From Luteibacter sp. OK325 (GTDB lineage: Bacteria > Pseudomonadota > Gammaproteobacteria > Xanthomonadales > Rhodanobacteraceae): a DNA stretch of 64,000 bases. The stretch is from NCBI RefSeq assembly GCF_003050935.1, contig NZ_QAOX01000012.1, positions 62,001 through 126,000 on the forward strand, read 5' to 3'. A model generated the notes under the pieces. That model was not told where the DNA came from and ran no database searches. It was given only the letters and a program-made list of their open reading frames with translations. Positions 18,201-26,773 of the stretch are shown here, piece by piece. Position 1 is the first letter of the stretch; every line of letters starts with the position of its first letter. Made by a program: the position numbers and the translations under genes.

Positions 18201-20515
18201 CAGCCATCGTAGAAGTAGGTCGTGGTGGTTGACACGGTTCGCTCCGTCGTCGGAACCGTTGCGTCGGCTGCGTAGGGTGGCTGGGTCGACACCACAGGCA
18301 GCCCGACATCGGTCGTCGTCTCACTTACTTTGTGACCCAGCGCGTCGAAATCGGCGCGCCATATCTCCCGATCCAGACCGTCGTCGTTCCAGTTTCTCGC
18401 AACGACCCGCATGGCCGTCCCGAAGCCGTCGAGCTGGACCACGGTTTCCTGCCCCGTCACGCTCCGCTTGACGATATGACTTCCTGAGGTTGCCAACACG
18501 TAGCTCGAGGTCGTCGTCGCTGCCCAGGCTGAATCCGCCGCTATGGTTTCTGCGACCTGACGGCCAATCGCGTCATGCGAGTAACGCATGGCGACACCAT
18601 TCGGTGAGCGGTCCATAACAGGGAGGCCGCTCAGAATGGACAGTGCCACGATTGACGTGGTTTGCTGACTATCTCCGAAGGTGTTCATGACCCTGCTGGC
18701 CGTGATTGTCAGCACAGGGATGTCAACCTTAAGCGCATCCTTCTGCATCGCCGGATAGAGGTAGGCATAGCTCACCGTGTTTTCGACGCCGTTGTGACAT
18801 GATGTCGTCCGCTCCACGCGGCCGTGATTCGGCCCCCGGTCGGTGACGAATGTCTGCGACGTGCTGCCGAGTGAGGGTCCGTCACTGGCCACCTCGTAAA
18901 GTGTCTCTGTCGACGGAACTATGTGACCGGGAGCACCATCTATCAGCGACAGGAGCGCATTGTAGGTATAGCAGGTCAACCGTACGGGACCTTCGCTGCC
19001 AGCGGGTGGACGCACGGATTTCTTACTGAGGAAGCGCACGAAGCCCAACGGGTCCGGCGGACACTCGTCCGACGGTTGCGCACCGAGGTAATAGTCGTAA
19101 ATCTCCGCCGCGCCACGCTCGTCGGTGGCCTCGAGAACGTTTCCGTGGTCGTCGTATCGAGTCGTTCTCTCATGCTCGCAAACCGCATCGGGCTCTGCCA
19201 TTCGGTAATATCGCGTGGTCTCCTTAGTCGGAAGCTGGCACGTGGGCTTCTGCTTCGTGAACGGAACCCCAGGATCCTCGTCGTAGCCCGTCTCGACTTC
19301 CTTGATGCAACCGTCCTGCGTGGCGCGCTCCAGTGTCAGCAGGTGGAAACGATTGAAGGTGCGCTCCACCGTCCGCACTGGATTTTGGGTGGCGTCGTAC
19401 AGCGTTTCAGTCGAGGTGTATTCATAGCGCTGGCCTGGTGGCATCACCACTCTGTACAGGTTGTCTTCCTCGTCCATCCAGTCTTCCAGCGCACCGTAGC
19501 CGAAGAAATTTCGCGTGGAGTACGAGTACCTGCTTACCATCACTGGTTGCCCGTGACCCGGATCGCGACGGCAAGTCACGACGAACGGCATGTGAGTCAG
19601 CGGCTGATTACCCTTGCCCGGCAACGCATGCCCGTCCCACTTGTACTGAACCTCTTCCCTGCCACCCGTGGGCACAGTGACACCGCTGAGCATCAGCATC
19701 TCTACGTCCGCCCGGAGACGCTCGCCCAGCCCGAACCAACGCAGTACGGTCCGCCACAGGCCAAGACTGTGCTGCGACGAAGGCAGGAGCCGCGCGTCGT
19801 AGTCGAAGTGCCATCCGTCGCCGTAGCCTTTCGGCAATCCGACAGCCACTAGCCGATCATTGCTGAAACGAAAGGTGAAGGCGACGACCTGGAACGTTCC
19901 CGGGTGCAGGGTAACCACGGTGGAACCCAACTCGTAGGCCACTTCCAACAACCGCCGTCCCGTGCCGTCGGACACCTTCCTTAATTTCACGATCCCGTTC
20001 GAGGCGGACTGGTCCAGAGTGACCGCATACCCCTCCGGCGAACGCAACTCGCGCAACACCGCCACGCCTTCGCTGCCCGCATCCGCACTCAGGATTTCTG
20101 ACTGCCCCGACTTGTGGACGACGCGGTACTCACCGTCGAACCCCGCCTTGATCAGATCGAAGGAGCGCAGCTTGCGGTCCTTGAACGTGGCAGTGCCATT
20201 GACGAACGAGTCGACCAGGAATGACTCGCCACTGGACAGGAACAGCCGTCTGCGATAACTGTCATAGCGCGTGGTTGTCAGCGCCCAGCCGATTCCGAAA
20301 CCGGCATCCACCGCGTTCAGCGCGTTGAAACTGAGGCCCAGACCCACTGTCGGTCCGCACAGGTTGTTCGCGGCTAAGCCCGGCAGGCTGATTGAGCAGG
20401 AGTACATGCCCGTGCGGGGGTCGACGCCGGTGTTTACGGCGCTGAGGAAGTTGAAGGCATTCGAGTGAACAGCGCCGGCTTCGGCGCGACCTGTCTGCTT
20501 CTTTCGCTTGTTCAT
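15251..20515 (-). CDS. Giant RHS/YD-repeat protein, second of a tandem pair
   Basis: About 1754 aa. The N-terminus after a basic start has VHSNAFNFLSAVNTGVDPRTG, as in a class of large RHS proteins in Pseudomonas and relatives. Many YD repeats follow (YDGLGRR, YDALGRF, YDSAGNL), then the core end YTGELKDRD, YNPALMRFHCPD and NRSDPSG. After DPSG about 320 residues remain: two or three hydrophobic helices and an unrecognised tail ending NSPSDFAL, the likely variable effector. It differs from its upstream paralogue by an insert of about 30 residues near residue 260. The start is ATG 20515 by alignment; a GTG at 20542 overlapping the previous stop (GTGA) is an alternative. No secretion signal and no immunity gene downstream. 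Confidence 0.88.
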   Translation of the reverse strand: MNKRKKQTGRAEAGAVHSNAFNFLSAVNTGVDPRTGMYSCSISLPGLAANNLCGPTVGLGLSFNALNAVDAGFGIGWALTTTRYDSYRRRLFLSSGESFLVDSFVNGTATFKDRKLRSFDLIKAGFDGEYRVVHKSGQSEILSADAGSEGVAVLRELRSPEGYAVTLDQSASNGIVKLRKVSDGTGRRLLEVAYELGSTVVTLHPGTFQVVAFTFRFSNDRLVAVGLPKGYGDGWHFDYDARLLPSSQHSLGLWRTVLRWFGLGERLRADVEMLMLSGVTVPTGGREEVQYKWDGHALPGKGNQPLTHMPFVVTCRRDPGHGQPVMVSRYSYSTRNFFGYGALEDWMDEEDNLYRVVMPPGQRYEYTSTETLYDATQNPVRTVERTFNRFHLLTLERATQDGCIKEVETGYDEDPGVPFTKQKPTCQLPTKETTRYYRMAEPDAVCEHERTTRYDDHGNVLEATDERGAAEIYDYYLGAQPSDECPPDPLGFVRFLSKKSVRPPAGSEGPVRLTCYTYNALLSLIDGAPGHIVPSTETLYEVASDGPSLGSTSQTFVTDRGPNHGRVERTTSCHNGVENTVSYAYLYPAMQKDALKVDIPVLTITASRVMNTFGDSQQTTSIVALSILSGLPVMDRSPNGVAMRYSHDAIGRQVAETIAADSAWAATTTSSYVLATSGSHIVKRSVTGQETVVQLDGFGTAMRVVARNWNDDGLDREIWRADFDALGHKVSETTTDVGLPVVSTQPPYAADATVPTTERTVSTTTTYFYDGWGNVAQVHGADGVIGYHIIDPVNGTAERWEEADGPEGRMRSNRTRVTRTAGGKPARFDTLNADGSACLSQLSTYDGLDRLIETVLCVPGDLDRVTCYAYDEYDRLIRTIRPDGAVIANEYADYTDDRLITAIWIDHPASWPQTKLLGRQAYDGLGRRTLLQAGQRRTSYHYDTATSAKPDRIILPSGEVVAFVHERHLGDVLTEATSARGLTTFTHEATTGDTLSVANALSKHAFEYDASGRLSGETLSHDGVEGEKHCAYRYSLRGMLTEYTDVNGDRHKLIYDALGRFIRMESNHVSVDVAYDAFSRSHRVKTQSRDGSRSMDEEVSLDEHDREISRVLTARSGSDVSVQALSQAYTKSGKLTARVLSREGARRDETFIYDVRDRLVTYTCKGDHVPKDESGHPLSSQVFEYDALDNVVTMVTTYLDASPSQKRAFFYDDADPTQLNELVVTQENVEIDWLTFTYDSAGNLVHDEKRRRLLYDALGRPAGWARDDRQRVYRYDALGRIGSTHDGQDDRHRYYLAGQLSRDEGKADSTTFHHVQGATIAQTRSHGDGEEVILLGGDSQGSVIAEAGAVITTPVYSPHGYSSVGEGASDIGYTGELKDRDVEWYVLGHYRAYNPALMRFHCPDIASPFGHGGLNAYAYCSGDPINRSDPSGEGWLDWLFVGIGVVASGIAIAASGGTLALAIGPVVSLTATASQATAVGLVAVDITSIGLSIGSAAAMDSGDDALAMKLGLASAVLGGAAMGATLGPKLASQAVKGWRGFIAATKYVQPPTVRSPLALKAPRLRGGHDDARSIGAIRRLGGHDGQGVRVPSRLEMRAMNGIERVNAAAENAVVRRTLVSRGFASPELLTHFPEGIDVTNRESMIHARHVLSIGLLELDGLDAGMLARTGFDTDQLAYLNPSAVHGPALQVTGEVAQMYRKRPYAQPLPEGEHLYMMFLETGDRRYLHRYAYTLTLARMTNRWSYWNSPSDFAL

Positions 20516-20538
20516 CGGGGTCCCCGTTGCCTCGTCGA

Positions 20539-23500
20539 TCACACCGCGGTTTCCATGAAACGACTGAGAATGCGTTCCACATCCCCGGTCGGGGATGCCG
20601 TGAGACTTTGTCGCCCTGCCGTCATGGGGGAGTCAGGTACGCCTCCCTGATGACGCGTGAGTGGCGAAGGTTGTGAGCTGGCATTGCCCGCAGACATGTC
20701 GGTCGGTCTCCGCCGCAGTCCGTTGCGGTTCCGTGCCAAACGCTGCAACGGTGGCGGCGCCATCTCAGTGACCGCGTTTTCCGTCGAGCGTCCAGCCTGA
20801 GCAACGGAATCCGGGCTACCTGCGGAAGGACTGGGGCGCGGACGAAGTCGAGGACCGGCAGTGCTTGCAATAGAGCGATTTATACCGGCTGCAGCGCGGT
20901 CGGCAGCTCGCGCCTTGCGAATCAGCGTACCTGCGCCGCGCCCAATAGCACTTGCCCCTCGCCCTACAGCGCCAAGCGCCGTGCCGGCCACCTGGCCAAC
21001 GGTCTCGCGCGCCTTGAGCAGTCCCGCCTTGCGCGCCCATCCCGCCGAAAAGGCTCCAATCGCCATCCCGGCGAGAGCAAATCCCTGCGCCCCCTCCTCC
21101 CAACCCGTTTCCTCGGCCGCGACCGACGTTATGTCGAATGCCAAGGCTACTGTGGACGCCGCTACCGAAGCGGTCGTGTAAACGTCCGACGCCGCGGCGA
21201 TCGTACCGGCGGCGGTGGCGGCAACGGCCGCCTCCGTATTGATGCCAAGGGTAAGAGCAACCGAAAGCCCCACTCCAGGCGCGGTAACGGTCAAACCAAA
21301 TGCAATCAGACCAAAAGCGATGAGACCCAGCGCCTCCCACCACTCCTGGCCTGTCGGATCCACGCGCTCCGTGGGGTTGCATCCACAGTAGGCGTAGGCG
21401 TTGAAGTCGCCCGCACCAAAGGGAGAGGCAGCATCCGGGCTATGAAACCGCATGAGGCGAGGGTTATACGCGCGATAGCTACCCAACAGGTACCACCCGG
21501 TTGTGTGATCCATCAACTCGCCGGCAAATCCAATATCGCTATCTCCGGAGCCCTCGGCACGATGACCGTAAGCGGTATAGGCTGCCTGACGCGGCTCCGC
21601 CGAAGCCTCGCCGATCACCGAACCTTGTGCATCTCTCCCCAGGAGTACCACTCCTCCAGCCTTCGTGTGCGCCAGCATGGATCCCTCTACGCAATGGTAT
21701 GACGACGACGAAGCTTCGCCGGTCTCATACGTAACGTTGTCACCATCGTAGTAGCGATAGCGACGATGCCCATCGTCTTCGACGCAACCAATTCTGTCGA
21801 GGGGATCGTAGCGATACGTTCGTTGCGAAGGGCCAGCACTCCAACCGATCAGCCGACCGATCGCGTCGTATTCAAGCTGCCTCCCGTCCTCGTCACGCAA
21901 GAGGTTTCCTGACGGGTCATACGCGAAGGCGAGCATGAGATCTGGCCTGCCCACCTGCTTCTCGACCAGTTTCACCAACTGGGTCGGATCCTGCCTGGCA
22001 TAATGAAACGTCGAGACTTTCTCTGGCTCCAGCGGATCGATGAAGCGCGTGACGAGCTTGCGGATATTGTCCAGGGCATCGAGGGTGAATCGCTGGTACG
22101 AAATGGCGCGACCCGATGCATCCACTGGTCCGTTCAAGCCCTTGCATCGATACTCGATAAGACGACCACGCACATCGTAATCGTAGCGCTCCTCACGAGC
22201 GCCCGTCTCTGTGACGCATGTGCGGCCCTCCAGATGCCCGGTCGCCGAATACGTATGGGTCATCGCCTGACCCAGGGCCATGTGCGCGGATTCACAGGTG
22301 ACGACACGGCGGCTCTCGCGTCCGTGCTCGTCATATTCCATCGTCATCACCGTGGCACGAGATTCGTCGATTGTCCACGTGGAAACTCTGCTGCGCCTCC
22401 CGAAAGCATCGTACTCAAGCTCCGTGACCAGCGCACCGTTCTCAAGACGCTGAAGCCGGCCCAACGAATTGAACTGGAGGCGGCGTTCAACGCCGTCCAC
22501 GCCTGCAAACCGAGTGAGCTGACCCTTCAGCGTGTACCCGGAATAGATGGCTACCTGCACCTGGTCGTCATACGAGAACGTCGCCTTGGCAAGGCGTCCC
22601 GACGAGAGATAGTCCATAGACTGCGAGCCAAGCGCATTGGTCGCCCTCAGTAACCAGCCGCGTTTCTTGTCATGTTCGAACGCAACTTTGTCTCGATCGG
22701 GTTGGCTGGAGGTGGTCAATTCAACGAGGCGTTCACCAAGGTATTTCTCGTAGCGGGATGCGACAACCTCACCGGATGGAAGCGTCGTTTCAAACGGCAA
22801 TGTTGCACCCTCCTCGTACGCGTACCGGGTTTCGCGCTGCCCCGCCCTGAGCAGGGTTCGCCGGCCCAATCCGTCGAAGGTCTGCTTGCCAAGCACAACG
22901 CCCTTCCCTGGCAGCGAAGTGTGATGAACGACGATGCTTTCCAGCCAGGCTTCGTCGCTATGGCGCGCGTAGGTTCGCAATACGATTGTCGAGTCGGGAA
23001 GCGTCGTCTGGCTTAGCCGGTCGCACGCGTCGTAGACATGGCGGGTGAGGTGCCCCGCGGCGTTGGTCTCAGCGATGCAGCGGTCGAGGCTGTCGTATTC
23101 GTACTTCGTGTCGGCCTGAGCGCCCTGACTGTCGATTCGCTCTACAAGGAGCGGCTTATTGCTTATGCTTGTCGTGGTTCGGATGTGACCACTCTGACGG
23201 ACCATACCGCCGTCGATGACTTCGTCGTACTCATCCGTCACCCGACGGACCGGGTCCACGAGAGCGACTGACTGAACGCCGGAGGGGTGGATCGTTGCTA
23301 TACAGTTATCCCACCCGTCGTAACGGTACTGGGTCTGGAGCACAAGAACGCTACTGGTACTTCCGACGACAGGCACGTCAACATCGGTATGTATGTCAGA
23401 CACCATCCGTCCGAGGACATCGAAGCTTGCACGCCAGATTTCGTGGTTCAGACCATCTCCTTTCCAGTTGACCGCAACGTGCGACACCTCTCGACCGAAG

Positions 23501-25539
23501 CCATCCTGCTCTACGCGCGTCCGCTGACCCGTGGCGTCGGTTGCTTCCATCCAGCTTCCTTCGTACGCCAACGTGTAAGCGCGCGTTTCACTGACTGCGA
23601 ACGCGGAATCGGCGGATGCCGTTTCCCTGATAAGTCGCCCCAGTCCGTCATAAGCGATACTCCTCTTCACGTGCTGTGCATCCTCTTCGGCAACCTGGCG
23701 CCCATCGAAGAGGGAGCGGAACGTCGCGGTCGCCGTTGTATCGTTGTTCGATCCGTCGCTGCCGATTCGCGTCGTCGTCGTGACCAGCACAGGCAGCGAA
23801 ACCGCCGGGGTGTTCCGCTCCACCTCTCGCATTGCATAGGTGACGGCGGTTGTGCTTCGAACGCCTCCGACCACACGCAGCGTTCCCTGCGGCCGACCAT
23901 GGTGAATCCCGGCATCTGCGACAAAGGCATACGTTTCGTCACGGAGTAAGGTCGGCTTGCCGATACACGCGACTTCGTACCACGCCGCGCTCCTGGGGAC
24001 GACATGGCCAGGACCGACGAGGTCCCGCGAAGGAAGCAGGTCGTGACGATAGGTAGTCTCCCGTGCGGGGAAGTCACCCACCGGTGGAAGGATGCGCTTA
24101 TCCCTCAGGGACCGGACGAAACCGAGTGGGTCGGGCGGGCAGTGCCCCTTGACACCTTCGGCCGGATAGTAAGTACAGATTTCGCGCGTGCCTCGCACAT
24201 CGACATGGGTTAAGCAGTTGCCATGATCGTCGAAGGAGCTCGTTTCAATGTCCTCTCGGATATCTTCTTTCCTTGCCCTTCTTCCCGGCTTTTCCTCTGG
24301 GTAATACCGGGTCGTCACCTTGATCGGTAGCTGGCACGTAGACTTCTGCCTCGAAAATGGGAGTTCGGGTACCTCGTCGTAACCCGTCTCGAGTTCCTTG
24401 ACGCAACCGTCCTGCGTAGTGCGCTCCAGCGTCAACAGATGAAAACGATTGAAGATGCGCTCCACCGTCCGCACTGGATTCTGGGTGGCGTCGTACAGCG
24501 TTTCAGTCGAGGTGTATTCGTAACGCTGGCCTGGTGGCATCACCACCCTGTACAGGTTGTCTTCCTCGTCCATCCAGTCTTCCAGCGCACCGTGGCCGAA
24601 GAAGTTGCGCGTGGAGTACGCATACCGGCTCACCACCACAGGTTGCCCGCGACCCGGATCACGCCGGCAGGTCACCACGAACGGCATGTATGTCAGTGGC
24701 TGATTGCCTTTGCCTGGCAAGGTATGGCCATTCGGACGGTAGGCCACATCCTCCTTACCACCCATGGGGACCGTCGTGTGGTTAAGCAGCAGCAACCCGG
24801 TGTTCGTTTCCTCGTACCCAAAGTGCCATCCGTCGCCGTACCCTTCCGGCAAGCCGACGTCGACCAACCGATCGTTGCTCAAGCGAAAGGTGAAGGCGAC
24901 CTTTTCCGTATCCGGGTGCAGGGTCACCACCGTGGAACCAACGTTGTAAGCCACCACGAGCAGACGCCGTCCCGTACCGTCGGTCACCTTACGCAGCTTT
25001 GCGACGCCATTCGCCGCGGCCTGATCCAGCACGACGACGTACCCTTCCGGCGAGTGCAGCTCGCGCAGCACCGCCACGCCTTCGCTGCCCGCGTCCACCC
25101 GCAGGATCTCCGACTGCCCTGACTTGTGGACAACGCGGTACTCACCGTCGAATCCAACCTTGATCAGATCGAAGGAGCGCAGTTTGCGGTCCTTGAAGGT
25201 GGCTGTGTTATTGACGAACGTGTCGACCAGGAACGACTCGCCGCTGGACAGGAATAGCCGCTTGCGAAAACTGTCATAGCGCGTCATCGCCAGCGCCCAG
25301 CCTATGCCGAAACCCGCATTCACCGCGTTCAGCGCGTTGAAGCTGAGTCCCAGACCTACTGTCGGACCACACAGGTTGTTCGCAGCCACGCCGGGCAGGC
25401 TGATCGAGCAGGAGTACATGCCAGTACGCGGGTCAACACCTGTGTTTACCGCGCTCAGGAAGTTGAAGGCGTTCGAGTGAATGCTCCCAGCCTCGGCCGC
25501 GCGCGGTCTCGTCCTGCTACGTTTATTGGCGCTTGTCAT
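20539..25539 (-). CDS. Giant RHS/YD-repeat protein, first of a tandem pair
   Basis: About 1666 aa, same architecture as the RHS gene that follows it. The first 430 or so residues are nearly identical between the two, and the coding DNA is also close to identical (compare 24420-24660 with 19330-19560), indicating recent duplication or gene conversion. Core end: FAGELMDHT, YNPRLMRFHSPD, ERVDPTG. The tail of about 270 residues has hydrophobic helices, then a Gly/Ala segment and a Ser/Pro/Arg-rich end; no enzyme motif recognised. The ATG at 25539 follows GGAGG at ideal distance. It is transcribed after two unknown genes and probably cotranscribed with them. Confidence 0.88.
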   Translation of the reverse strand: MTSANKRSRTRPRAAEAGSIHSNAFNFLSAVNTGVDPRTGMYSCSISLPGVAANNLCGPTVGLGLSFNALNAVNAGFGIGWALAMTRYDSFRKRLFLSSGESFLVDTFVNNTATFKDRKLRSFDLIKVGFDGEYRVVHKSGQSEILRVDAGSEGVAVLRELHSPEGYVVVLDQAAANGVAKLRKVTDGTGRRLLVVAYNVGSTVVTLHPDTEKVAFTFRLSNDRLVDVGLPEGYGDGWHFGYEETNTGLLLLNHTTVPMGGKEDVAYRPNGHTLPGKGNQPLTYMPFVVTCRRDPGRGQPVVVSRYAYSTRNFFGHGALEDWMDEEDNLYRVVMPPGQRYEYTSTETLYDATQNPVRTVERIFNRFHLLTLERTTQDGCVKELETGYDEVPELPFSRQKSTCQLPIKVTTRYYPEEKPGRRARKEDIREDIETSSFDDHGNCLTHVDVRGTREICTYYPAEGVKGHCPPDPLGFVRSLRDKRILPPVGDFPARETTYRHDLLPSRDLVGPGHVVPRSAAWYEVACIGKPTLLRDETYAFVADAGIHHGRPQGTLRVVGGVRSTTAVTYAMREVERNTPAVSLPVLVTTTTRIGSDGSNNDTTATATFRSLFDGRQVAEEDAQHVKRSIAYDGLGRLIRETASADSAFAVSETRAYTLAYEGSWMEATDATGQRTRVEQDGFGREVSHVAVNWKGDGLNHEIWRASFDVLGRMVSDIHTDVDVPVVGSTSSVLVLQTQYRYDGWDNCIATIHPSGVQSVALVDPVRRVTDEYDEVIDGGMVRQSGHIRTTTSISNKPLLVERIDSQGAQADTKYEYDSLDRCIAETNAAGHLTRHVYDACDRLSQTTLPDSTIVLRTYARHSDEAWLESIVVHHTSLPGKGVVLGKQTFDGLGRRTLLRAGQRETRYAYEEGATLPFETTLPSGEVVASRYEKYLGERLVELTTSSQPDRDKVAFEHDKKRGWLLRATNALGSQSMDYLSSGRLAKATFSYDDQVQVAIYSGYTLKGQLTRFAGVDGVERRLQFNSLGRLQRLENGALVTELEYDAFGRRSRVSTWTIDESRATVMTMEYDEHGRESRRVVTCESAHMALGQAMTHTYSATGHLEGRTCVTETGAREERYDYDVRGRLIEYRCKGLNGPVDASGRAISYQRFTLDALDNIRKLVTRFIDPLEPEKVSTFHYARQDPTQLVKLVEKQVGRPDLMLAFAYDPSGNLLRDEDGRQLEYDAIGRLIGWSAGPSQRTYRYDPLDRIGCVEDDGHRRYRYYDGDNVTYETGEASSSSYHCVEGSMLAHTKAGGVVLLGRDAQGSVIGEASAEPRQAAYTAYGHRAEGSGDSDIGFAGELMDHTTGWYLLGSYRAYNPRLMRFHSPDAASPFGAGDFNAYAYCGCNPTERVDPTGQEWWEALGLIAFGLIAFGLTVTAPGVGLSVALTLGINTEAAVAATAAGTIAAASDVYTTASVAASTVALAFDITSVAAEETGWEEGAQGFALAGMAIGAFSAGWARKAGLLKARETVGQVAGTALGAVGRGASAIGRGAGTLIRKARAADRAAAGINRSIASTAGPRLRPRPSPSAGSPDSVAQAGRSTENAVTEMAPPPLQRLARNRNGLRRRPTDMSAGNASSQPSPLTRHQGGVPDSPMTAGRQSLTASPTGDVERILSRFMETAV

Positions 25540-25588
25540 GCCTGCCTCCATGCAGTCATTGGCCACCCTGAGTCCATCGTGACGACGA

Positions 25589-26725
25589 TTACTTATAAGG
25601 AACAAGCTTCCATCGACCGCTTCCGCTTGTACTCGCGAACTTCACCTTCAGCGCATCCGCGTTGCCATACCAATCCGTCGTGGACACGATGAGGGGGCCG
25701 TTTTCCTTACCGGATTCATAAGAGACCTTTTGCCGCCCGACGAGAACGAAGACACCTTGCTGTACATTTGACGTCGGCAACGTTGGCTTTGCGGTCGGCC
25801 CCGTGGGCAGTGAAGTGTTCCATATAAGTTCGAGGCTCCCGGGCTGGGCATATCCCGTGTAACACGCGAACTCTTCACCATGCACCTTGTCCTGCCACTG
25901 AATCATGCCCGGGGCGCTGACTGACATGTATCGGATTCCCACAGGCTCTCCCGTCGGACTGTTGAACGACAATGAGTAACGGTGTACCGAGTCCGGATCG
26001 CTCGGCGGTATGACGGCGCCCTGGCCGTCCTCACCGATGTCATCACCCGAGAGAGTGTCCCGCACCCATGGATAGCGATCGATTGGCGCGCCGGCGAACA
26101 CGTCGGCGCGCACCTCGGCCCTGGAGTTCAGGTCACCAACGTGTTCCCCGCCGCAGTTGTCGAACATCATGCCGTTTGTCAAGAAGGTCCACCCATCGTC
26201 GAACGTCACATGCGCGCAAAGTGAAGTTGCCTGGGCAGACCCTCGCCTGTTGGCGACGTAGAAGTATCGATTCGTGCTTGCCGACGGCGAGGCTGAATCG
26301 CCGGAGCGATCGCCATCCACAGGCGAGCTTTCCGGATGAAACAGATAGCCCTTGTAGTGCTTAAGATCTTCAGCGCGATCCACACCCGGACTGTTGAACC
26401 AGCCTGACAAACCCGTCTCTTCGAAGGGCAACGGGCGAGGAACAGGCTCGTCGGCAAAGGCAATGGTCAGGCTTGCCAGCTCTGACGTGGAGGGCACACC
26501 GGGCTTGCCGTCTCTCGTGAAGGCCAACTCTATCTTGAATTTGATCTGCTGCAGGCCGTTCGAATAGGCCTTATCGCTATCCGAGATCCGCGTAAGCGTG
26601 AAAGTGGTGATTGTGCAGGCCGGCTCCGTCACGACGCAGTCCGGACTGGCCAGCGCAGATGTTCCTTTGCTCACGGACGCGTGTTGTTTGGACGTCTCAT
26701 GCGTCGTAGATTTTGTGGTTTTCAC
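25589..26725 (-). CDS. Unknown protein preceding the RHS pair (paralogue of its neighbour)
   Basis: 378 aa, no signal peptide or membrane segment. A Ser/Thr/Lys-rich start is followed by a beta-rich body. It shares a pattern with the gene upstream: NG-QQ near residue 57, then a strand, DG, and a SEL motif (TSELASLTIAFADE), so the two are probably paralogues. Base composition is visibly less GC-rich than the flanking core genes. The GTG start at 26725 follows AGGAGGT inside a conserved leader hairpin. It is 49 bp before the first RHS gene; a role as RHS partner, adaptor or chaperone is inferred from position only. Confidence 0.75.
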   Translation of the reverse strand: MKTTKSTTHETSKQHASVSKGTSALASPDCVVTEPACTITTFTLTRISDSDKAYSNGLQQIKFKIELAFTRDGKPGVPSTSELASLTIAFADEPVPRPLPFEETGLSGWFNSPGVDRAEDLKHYKGYLFHPESSPVDGDRSGDSASPSASTNRYFYVANRRGSAQATSLCAHVTFDDGWTFLTNGMMFDNCGGEHVGDLNSRAEVRADVFAGAPIDRYPWVRDTLSGDDIGEDGQGAVIPPSDPDSVHRYSLSFNSPTGEPVGIRYMSVSAPGMIQWQDKVHGEEFACYTGYAQPGSLELIWNTSLPTGPTAKPTLPTSNVQQGVFVLVGRQKVSYESGKENGPLIVSTTDWYGNADALKVKFASTSGSGRWKLVPYK

Positions 26726-26751
26726 TCTGAACCTCCTGGAATGCGAGAGTG
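26723..26751 (-). promoter_or_regulatory. Structured ribosome-binding leader, copy 2
   Basis: Twenty-nine bases identical to the leader of the gene upstream. Arms CACTCT and AGAGTG (6 bp) close a 17-base loop holding AGGAGG; the GTG start codon is the last three bases of the 3' arm. Such a fold would display the ribosome-binding site and hold the start codon paired. CsrA/RsmA-type control (GGA in a loop) is possible but inferred. Confidence 0.6.
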
Positions 26752-26773
26752 GAGAGATTTGACATGCCTTCCA

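Noticed and set aside
15251-25539. RHS pair as a duplicated insertion sequence or transposon
   Set aside because: No transposase, terminal inverted repeats or target duplications were seen; the duplicated part is the coding N-terminal half only.
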